This document shows, piece by piece, positions 3,986 to 8,694 of a stretch of DNA of 8,694 nucleotides. The notes below the pieces were generated by a model, which saw nothing but the letters and a program-made list of their open reading frames with translations, searched no databases and was not told the DNA's origin. Within the stretch, counting starts at the first letter, position 1, and each line of letters starts with the position of its first letter. The position numbers and the translations under genes were made by a program. This DNA is from RGIG3009 sp964490085 (lineage in GTDB: Bacteria; Bacillota; Clostridia; Oscillospirales; Acutalibacteraceae), in the NCBI GenBank assembly GCA_964490085.1, contig CAZBAO010000063.1:1-8694 (forward strand), written 5' to 3'.

Positions 3986-6351
3986 CGTTTCGCGAGTTTT
4001 TACAGCACAATATCGTGCGTCTGGACGGCGGCATGGGTACGCTGTTGCAGGCGCAGGGCCTGCAACCGGGTGAGCTGCCGGAACGGTGGAACGTGTCGCA
4101 TCCGGAACAGATCACGGCGATCCATAAAGCGTATTACGAGGCGGGCAGCCACGTCGTCAGCACCAACACCTTCGGGGCGAACGCGCTGAAGTTTGACGAC
4201 GCGGAATTGGAAAGCATCGTCAAGGCGGCTTTTGAAAATGCGAGAGCCGCGAAAACGCGGGACGATCAGTTCGTTGCGCTCGATATCGGGCCGTCGGGCA
4301 AGCTGCTTGCGCCGTTCGGCGATCTGGATTTTGAGACGGCTGTGGCGGTGTTCGCCAAAACCGTGAGGCTCGGTGTAAAGTACGGTGCCGATCTTATCTT
4401 CATCGAAACGATGAACGACAGCTACGAGACCAAGGCGGCGGTGCTCGCGGCAAAGGAAAACAGTGACCTGCCGATCCTGGTATCCAACGCCTACGGCGAG
4501 GACGGCAAGCTGATGACCGGTGCGTCACCGAAAGCGATGGTCGCGCTCCTTGAAGGGCTGGGCGTGGACGCGCTCGGTGCCAACTGCTCGCTCGGCCCCA
4601 AACAGCTGCGCGGTGTCGCGCGGGAATTGCTAAAGGCGGCATCGGTGCCGGTGATCCTGAAGCCGAATGCGGGACTGCCGAAATCGGTGGACGGGAACAC
4701 GGCGTTCGACGTCGCACCCGACGAGTTTGCCGACGAGGTCGCGGCGTTGACGGCAGAGGGCGTGCGGGTCGTCGGCGGATGCTGCGGGACAACGCCCGCG
4801 TATATCGCGGCGTTGACCGCCAAAACGGCGGAGATGCAACCAAAGCCGATCGAGGCAAAGGCAAAAACGGTGGTATCGTCCTACACGCATACGGTGGAAT
4901 TTGGCAACGAGCCGATCCTGATCGGGGAGCGCATCAATCCCACCGGCAAAAAGCGGTTCAAGCAAGCGCTGCTCGAAAACGATATGGACTATATTCTCAA
5001 AGAGGGTGTGGCGCAGCAGGAAAAGGGCGTGCATATTTTAGACGTCAACGTCGGGTTGCCGGATATTGACGAAAAAGATATGTTGACGCGTGCGGTGTGC
5101 GAGCTGCAGGCGATCCTTGACCTGCCGTTGCAGATCGATACCGCCGACGCGGCGGCGATGGAGGCGGCGTTGCGCCGTGTGAACGGCAAGCCGCTGATAA
5201 ATTCCGTGAACGGCAAGCAGGAAAGCATGGACGCGATCTTCCCGCTGGTGAAGAAATACGGCGGCACGGTGATCGCGCTGACGCTCGACGAAAACGGAAT
5301 TCCCGATACCGCCGAGGGACGCGTGGCGATCGCCCGTAAGATTTTGGATACGGCGGCAGAATACGGCATCGGTAAACACGAGATCGTGTTTGACACGCTG
5401 GCAATGACGGTCAGCGCGGATCAGCGGTCGGCACTGGTGACGTTAGAAGCGCTGCGGCGCATCCGCACCGAGCTTGGTTGCCACACCTCGCTTGGGGTGT
5501 CGAACGTATCGTTCGGGCTGCCGGCGCGGGACGCGGTGAACGGCACGTTTTTTGCGCTGGCGTTGGAAAACGGCTTGTCCGCCGCGATCATGAATCCGTA
5601 TTCCGCACAGATGATGCAGACGTATTACACCTATCGGGCGCTGAAAGGCTTAGACGATAACTGCGCGGATTATATTGCCGCGTCTGAACACTTTGCCGTG
5701 ACGGCGGCAGCTCCCGCCGTTGCCAAAACCGAGGAAGAGAGTCGGTCGGCGTTACAGCACGCCATCGTCAAGGGGCTGCAGGACGAGGCGGCGGCGGTGA
5801 CCGCCGAGCTGCTCAAAACGGCAACGCCGTTGGATATCGTCAACGGGGAGATCATTCCCGCGCTGGACAGTGTCGGCAAAGGGTTCGAGAGCAAGACCGT
5901 GTACCTGCCGCAGCTGCTCATGAGCGCGGAGGCGGCGAAAAGCGCGTTCGAATGTATTAAGGCGGCGATGCCGACGGGGCAGGGAAAGGGCTCTGCGGTG
6001 GTGCTTGCTACCGTCAAAGGGGATATTCACGATATCGGCAAAAACATTGTGAAGCTGTTACTGGAAAATTACGGATATACCGTCGTTGATCTTGGCCGCG
6101 ACGTGCCGCCCGAAGCGGTGGTCGAAGCGGCACGCAAGTATAATGCCAAGTTGGTGGGACTCAGCGCTTTAATGACCACCACCGTGCCCGCGATGGAGGA
6201 GACCATCGCGCTGTTGCGCGAACGCATCCCCGCTTGCAAGGTCATGGTGGGCGGCGCGGTGCTGACACAAGAGTACGCCGACCGCATCGGTGCGGATTTC
6301 TACGCAAAAGACGCCATGGAAGGCGTGCGGTACGCGGAGTTATTACGATAA
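3982..6351 (+). CDS. metH: Cobalamin-dependent methionine synthase, short form without activation domain
   Basis: The enzyme transfers the methyl group of 5-methyl-THF via cobalamin to homocysteine, giving methionine. The 789 residues divide into a homocysteine-binding barrel (about 1-285), a pterin-binding barrel (about 305-560), a cobalamin cap (about 585-665) and a Rossmann cobalamin domain (about 670-789). The zinc cysteines are C202 in GANCSLGP and C267-C268 in GGCCGTTP. The pterin domain has GERINPTG at 315-322. DIHDIGKN at 681-688 contains the cobalt-ligand histidine H683, and VGGAVLTQEYAD at 756-767 is the closing motif. The fourth, SAM-binding domain of full-length MetH (about 1,200 residues) is missing here and encoded by the preceding gene. 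I chose the ATG at 3982, with GAGGTG upstream and ATGA overlap, over an in-frame TTG at 3961. Confidence 0.96.
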   Translation: MTFREFLQHNIVRLDGGMGTLLQAQGLQPGELPERWNVSHPEQITAIHKAYYEAGSHVVSTNTFGANALKFDDAELESIVKAAFENARAAKTRDDQFVALDIGPSGKLLAPFGDLDFETAVAVFAKTVRLGVKYGADLIFIETMNDSYETKAAVLAAKENSDLPILVSNAYGEDGKLMTGASPKAMVALLEGLGVDALGANCSLGPKQLRGVARELLKAASVPVILKPNAGLPKSVDGNTAFDVAPDEFADEVAALTAEGVRVVGGCCGTTPAYIAALTAKTAEMQPKPIEAKAKTVVSSYTHTVEFGNEPILIGERINPTGKKRFKQALLENDMDYILKEGVAQQEKGVHILDVNVGLPDIDEKDMLTRAVCELQAILDLPLQIDTADAAAMEAALRRVNGKPLINSVNGKQESMDAIFPLVKKYGGTVIALTLDENGIPDTAEGRVAIARKILDTAAEYGIGKHEIVFDTLAMTVSADQRSALVTLEALRRIRTELGCHTSLGVSNVSFGLPARDAVNGTFFALALENGLSAAIMNPYSAQMMQTYYTYRALKGLDDNCADYIAASEHFAVTAAAPAVAKTEEESRSALQHAIVKGLQDEAAAVTAELLKTATPLDIVNGEIIPALDSVGKGFESKTVYLPQLLMSAEAAKSAFECIKAAMPTGQGKGSAVVLATVKGDIHDIGKNIVKLLLENYGYTVVDLGRDVPPEAVVEAARKYNAKLVGLSALMTTTVPAMEETIALLRERIPACKVMVGGAVLTQEYADRIGADFYAKDAMEGVRYAELLR

Positions 6352-6358
6352 CGCAATC

Positions 6359-6390
6359 AAAAACGGCAGAGGTTTCACACCTCTGCCGTT
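6359..6390. terminator. Intergenic terminator between convergent metH and the serine hydrolase gene
   Basis: A perfect 12-bp stem (AACGGCAGAGGT at 6362-6373, ACCTCTGCCGTT at 6379-6390, 5-nt loop) fills most of the 43-bp gap between the two stop codons. Read on the minus strand it ends in a run of five T residues followed by GATT, a reasonable U-tract for the hydrolase gene. Read on the plus strand it is followed only by CCTGTT, so termination of metH is probably weaker or depends on the stem. It is most likely bidirectional with unequal efficiency. Confidence 0.8.
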
Positions 6391-6394
6391 CCTG

Positions 6395-7531
6395 TTAGTA
6401 TGTCAGGCTCGGATCATCGTCGTCTTGCGTAATCGGGATCCGGATTTTTTGACCAAGCAGGTCAGCACGTATTGTACGGTACAGCCAGGGCCGCAAAGAT
6501 CTGAAAGGAGAGCTGAGAACGTGCTGCGCATAGTAAAAAGTGATGTTATTCACCGGGTCTACCGAGGCAAATGCGCCTGCTGCACCGCCCCAGCCAAATT
6601 CCGTCCAGGTGGGGTCTGATCGGGGAGTCCGCATACCCAGACCGTAGCCATTGACCACTTTATCATACGTATACATCCGGCGCTGCTGCTCTGTCAGCCG
6701 GTCGGTGGCCATCATGGCGACGGTCTCTTTTTTCAGGATCACATCACCAACACGCAACGCCTCCAGAAACTTGATATAGTCCTCTACTGTAGAAACACAG
6801 CCGGCGCCGCCGCTGGCGTATTCTTTTCCCAGACGGTAAGGATTTCCCCACATAGGCTTGTATTCGCCGGTTTCTGCATTGTAGCAGTACTGTCGGGCAA
6901 AGCCGTTCCAGTCTTCCATTGGGTGGAGAAAATCAGAATTTTCCATACCAAGCGGGTCAAAAATATGCTCTTTTACATAGATTTCAAACCTCTGCCCGGA
7001 CAGTACCTCCACCAACGCCGCCAGCACATCGTGGCAAAGGCTGTACCGCCAACCCGTACCCGGTTCAAATTCCAAAGGGGTCTTTGCGATCTCATTTACC
7101 AGCTCTACTGTGGGGCAGCGCCGGTCGCAGGCTTTATAATACGCTTGCAGAGCAGGGGTCTGCATATCATAATTCAGACCCGCGGTCATCTCGAACAGTT
7201 GGTGGATTTTGATAGGGTTCTTCGCCTTTTTGATGCCGGTTTCCGTTTTTACGGTCATCTCCCGAAATGCCGGCAGATAGTCCGCCAAGTTATCCTCCAA
7301 AGAGAACATACCCTTTTCCCACAGCTGCATAGCAGCCGCGCAGGTAAACAGCTTGGAGCAGGAGTAAATGTGGTATTTCTCCTTGCCCTGCATAGGGATC
7401 CTTTTTTCGGGATCAGCATAACCGCCCATATACCGCAGGACGCACTCGCCATCCTTATAAACGATCAGATCAAAACCGGGTATGCCGATCTTCAGAAAAT
7501 ACTGACATAGTGCTTTGGTTTGTTCAAACAT
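6395..7531 (-). CDS. Serine hydrolase of the beta-lactamase class C / esterase fold
   Basis: This is a 378-residue member of the Pfam beta-lactamase family, which includes class C beta-lactamases, DD-peptidases and EstB-like esterases. SCSK at 57-60 is the catalytic Ser-x-x-Lys (S57, K60). WRYSLCHDVLA at 161-171 supplies the tyrosine motif (Y163, in the YSL form frequent in EstB-type enzymes instead of YxN). WGGAAG at 314-319 occupies the place of the KTG/HxG box. No signal peptide or membrane segment is visible, so a cytoplasmic enzyme on a small ester or amide is more likely than a secreted beta-lactamase. The substrate cannot be read from sequence. I chose the ATG at 7531 because GGAGG lies 8 nt upstream; the start at 7588 would precede the predicted transcription start. 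It is monocistronic, convergent to metH and divergent from rpsL. Confidence 0.87.
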   Translation of the reverse strand: MFEQTKALCQYFLKIGIPGFDLIVYKDGECVLRYMGGYADPEKRIPMQGKEKYHIYSCSKLFTCAAAMQLWEKGMFSLEDNLADYLPAFREMTVKTETGIKKAKNPIKIHQLFEMTAGLNYDMQTPALQAYYKACDRRCPTVELVNEIAKTPLEFEPGTGWRYSLCHDVLAALVEVLSGQRFEIYVKEHIFDPLGMENSDFLHPMEDWNGFARQYCYNAETGEYKPMWGNPYRLGKEYASGGAGCVSTVEDYIKFLEALRVGDVILKKETVAMMATDRLTEQQRRMYTYDKVVNGYGLGMRTPRSDPTWTEFGWGGAAGAFASVDPVNNITFYYAQHVLSSPFRSLRPWLYRTIRADLLGQKIRIPITQDDDDPSLTY

Positions 7532-7578
7532 ACACTCGCCTCCGTAGCCGATTATACAGCGAATTTCTTTTATACCGG

Positions 7579-7607
7579 AGTATAGCACAAAAGGGGGGCA
7601 CTTTCAA
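7579..7607 (-). promoter_or_regulatory. Promoter of the serine hydrolase gene
   Basis: On the minus strand TTGAAA (7607-7602), a 17-nt spacer and TATACT (7584-7579) form a good SigA promoter, with a start near 7572. Two GGCACTT direct repeats on the plus strand (7597 and 7608) are 11 bp apart and straddle the -35 box. A dyad TATAC-CGGA-GTATA (7571-7584) covers the -10 and start. Either could be a regulator site, but none is recognised. Confidence 0.7.
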
Positions 7608-7687
7608 GGCACTTCACGTGATTTTTTGCGGCGAAATGACTAAAACCACGCGAATGGACAAAGGCTATATTTATTGGAAATAACGGG

Positions 7688-7716
7688 TTGACAAGCCGAA
7701 ATGCTTATGGTAGAAT
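7688..7716 (+). promoter_or_regulatory. Promoter of the str ribosomal operon
   Basis: TTGACA (7688-7693), a 17-nt spacer and TAGAAT (7711-7716) form a strong SigA promoter. An AT-rich stretch (about 7663-7683) just upstream could act as an UP element. The predicted start near 7723 leaves about 115 nt of untranslated leader before rpsL. This gives the operon its own promoter, independent of any rpoBC genes. Confidence 0.88.
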
Positions 7717-7722
7717 GTTTTT

Positions 7723-7837
7723 CCGTGGAAGTGCGCACTATGGGTGAGCTATGCCCAAAAATGCGCAGTATTCACGCCGCGGACTGTTCGGTGAAAACGG
7801 AACACAAGCGGAGCTTATACGCAGGAGGTGAAACAGA
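7723..7837 (+). promoter_or_regulatory. Structured 5' leader of rpsL (possible autoregulatory site)
   Basis: The leader contains paired segments: TGCGCA at 7732-7737 with TGCGCA at 7762-7767, enclosing TGGG (7741-7744) with CCCA (7753-7756), and further on TGTTC (7785-7789) with GAACA (7800-7804). It ends in AGGAGGTG (7823-7830), a strong ribosome binding site 7 nt before the TTG start. Ribosomal protein operons are often controlled by a product binding such a leader; that this one is, is inference. Confidence 0.35.
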
Positions 7838-8257
7838 TTGCCTACTTTTAACCAGTTAGTCCGTAAGGGCAGAGAAGAGCTCGAGAAGAAGGCGAAGGCA
7901 CCGGCTTTGCTGAAAGGCTGGAACTCCAAGAAACGCATTCCGACCGACCAGAATTCTCCCCAAAAGCGCGGCGTTTGCACTGCGGTCAAGACCTCTACCC
8001 CGAAGAAACCGAACTCGGCTCTTCGTAAGGTTGCCCGTGTCCGTCTGTCGAACGGTATCGAAGTTACTTCGTATATCCCCGGCGAGGGTCACAATCTGCA
8101 GGAGCACAGCGTGGTGCTGATCCGCGGCGGCCGTGTTAAGGACCTTCCCGGTGTGCGTTATCACATCATCCGCGGAACTCTCGATACACAGGGCGTTGCA
8201 AACCGGATGCAGGCTCGCTCCAAGTACGGTGCGAAGCGTCCGAAGGCAGGTAAATAA
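7838..8257 (+). CDS. rpsL: 30S ribosomal protein S12
   Basis: S12 sits at the decoding centre of the small subunit and takes part in decoding accuracy. The 139 residues match the Firmicutes form, which is about 14 residues longer than the Escherichia coli protein because of an N-terminal insertion (around 15-35). SPQKRGVCT at 40-48, TPKKPNSALRKVARVRL at 54-70 and GGRVKDLPGVRYHIIRGTLD at 97-116 are invariant family blocks. The streptomycin-relevant lysine (Escherichia coli K42) is retained as K56, so no classical resistance change is seen. D102 corresponds to the residue that can be methylthiolated. The start is TTG at 7838, fixed by AGGAGGTG 7 nt upstream and by alignment with MPTxNQLVRKGR. 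It is the first gene of the str operon. Confidence 0.98.
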   Translation: MPTFNQLVRKGREELEKKAKAPALLKGWNSKKRIPTDQNSPQKRGVCTAVKTSTPKKPNSALRKVARVRLSNGIEVTSYIPGEGHNLQEHSVVLIRGGRVKDLPGVRYHIIRGTLDTQGVANRMQARSKYGAKRPKAGK

Positions 8258-8402
8258 TTGAAAAGACATTTCATCAGCGGCTACATAGTAGCGGCAGATT
8301 CATATAACGGGTCATCCGTTTGCGACTGCCCTTTCTATGGCCAACGGGAGTATGTCACTTTCGAGTACCTATGATATCATTTATATGAAGGAGGGAAGTA
8401 AA
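8258..8402 (+). promoter_or_regulatory. Long structured rpsL-rpsG intercistronic region
   Basis: The 145-nt gap has no open frame with a convincing start. It can form GCTAC-ATA-GTAGC at about 8280-8292 and a two-part stem, GGCAG (8293-8297) with CTGCC (8326-8330), enclosing AACGG-GTCAT-CCGTT (about 8306-8320). It ends in AAGGAGGG (8388-8395), 7 nt before the GTG of rpsG. In Escherichia coli, S7 represses its operon by binding the rpsL-rpsG intercistronic RNA. A similar role here is possible but unproven. Confidence 0.4.
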
Positions 8403-8694
8403 GTGCCGAGAAGAGGTTCTATCGCAAAACGTGATGTTTTGCCCGACCCGCTTTACAATTCCAAGTTGGTGACCAGACTCATCAACAACGTTATGTACGA
8501 CGGTAAGAAGGGCGTTGCCCAGAAGATCGTGTACGAAGCATTCGAAATCATCCGCGAGAAGACCGAAAAGGATCCCCTGGAAGTCTTCGAGCAGGCGATG
8601 GAAAACATCATGCCTCTGTTAGAGGTTAAAGCCCGCCGCGTCGGCGGTGCTACCTACCAGGTGCCGATCGAGGTTCGCCCCGATCGCCGTCAGA
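8403..8694 (+). CDS. rpsG: 30S ribosomal protein S7, N-terminal 97 residues (cut by window end)
   Basis: S7 is a primary binding protein that organises the head of the 30S subunit and lines the exit (E) site. The visible part begins PRRGSIAKRDVLPDPLYNSK and contains VTRLINNVMYDGKKGVAQKI (23-42) and PLLEVKARRVGGATYQVPIE (71-90), all conserved S7 blocks. Family members have about 156 residues, so roughly 60 are missing beyond the window. The start is GTG at 8403, set by AAGGAGGG 7 nt upstream and by the family N-terminus. It follows rpsL in the usual str operon order; fusA and tuf would be expected next. Confidence 0.97.
   Translation, partial: MPRRGSIAKRDVLPDPLYNSKLVTRLINNVMYDGKKGVAQKIVYEAFEIIREKTEKDPLEVFEQAMENIMPLLEVKARRVGGATYQVPIEVRPDRRQ

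Noticed and set aside
4400..5404. Long antisense open frames within metH (such as 4400-4864 and 4989-5396 minus)
   Set aside because: They are shadows of a GC-rich coding frame: Arg/Ser/Pro-rich translations, no family resemblance, no ribosome binding sites.
6923..7510. 195-residue plus-strand frame opposite the serine hydrolase
   Set aside because: The minus strand encodes an intact hydrolase with SxxK, YSL and WGG motifs; the plus-strand translation has no recognisable domain.

Overview
The window looks like a chromosomal segment of a moderately GC-rich, low-copy-repeat-laden Clostridia genome, most likely a gut Oscillospirales/Ruminococcaceae-type Firmicute. The signs are a T-box tryptophan leader, strong AGGAGG-type ribosome binding sites, an S12 protein with the Firmicutes-length N-terminal insertion, TTG and GTG starts, and many intergenic double-hairpin repeats. 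The taxon is an inference. I see no tRNA, rRNA, CRISPR array, transposase, phage gene or defence system.

Left part (1-618): no credible gene, but a dense cluster of short palindromic repeats ending in the trpB terminator. Then comes trpB (619-1836, minus), a tryptophan synthase beta chain without trpA or any other trp gene beside it. Its leader region (1837-2424) carries a consensus promoter, a complete T-box riboswitch with a readable UGG (Trp) specifier and antiterminator/terminator, and then about 270 nt of repeat-derived DNA before the trpB ribosome binding site. An ~87-bp repeat occurs in direct orientation on both sides of trpB; the downstream copy supplies the hairpin of the trpB terminator.

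Middle part (2433-6390): a divergent promoter drives a compact three-gene methionine operon. It encodes methylenetetrahydrofolate reductase (metF), a free-standing methionine synthase reactivation protein with a C-terminal cysteine cluster, and a short cobalamin-dependent methionine synthase (metH) lacking its own reactivation domain. Both junctions are ATGA stop/start overlaps. MetF would make 5-methyl-THF, MetH would pass the methyl group to homocysteine through cobalamin, and the separate protein would restore oxidised cobalamin using SAM. A perfect 12-bp hairpin separates metH from the convergent next gene.

Right part (6395-8694): a minus-strand cytoplasmic serine hydrolase of the class C beta-lactamase/esterase fold with its own promoter, then the start of the str ribosomal operon: a strong promoter, a ~115-nt leader, rpsL (TTG start), an unusually long 145-nt intercistronic region with predicted hairpins, and the first 97 codons of rpsG (GTG start), cut by the window edge.

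Most of this is housekeeping sequence. The points most worth a second look are the Trp-T-box-controlled solitary trpB bracketed by repeats, the split methionine synthase, and the structured untranslated regions of the str operon. I found nothing that justifies claiming a new biological system.
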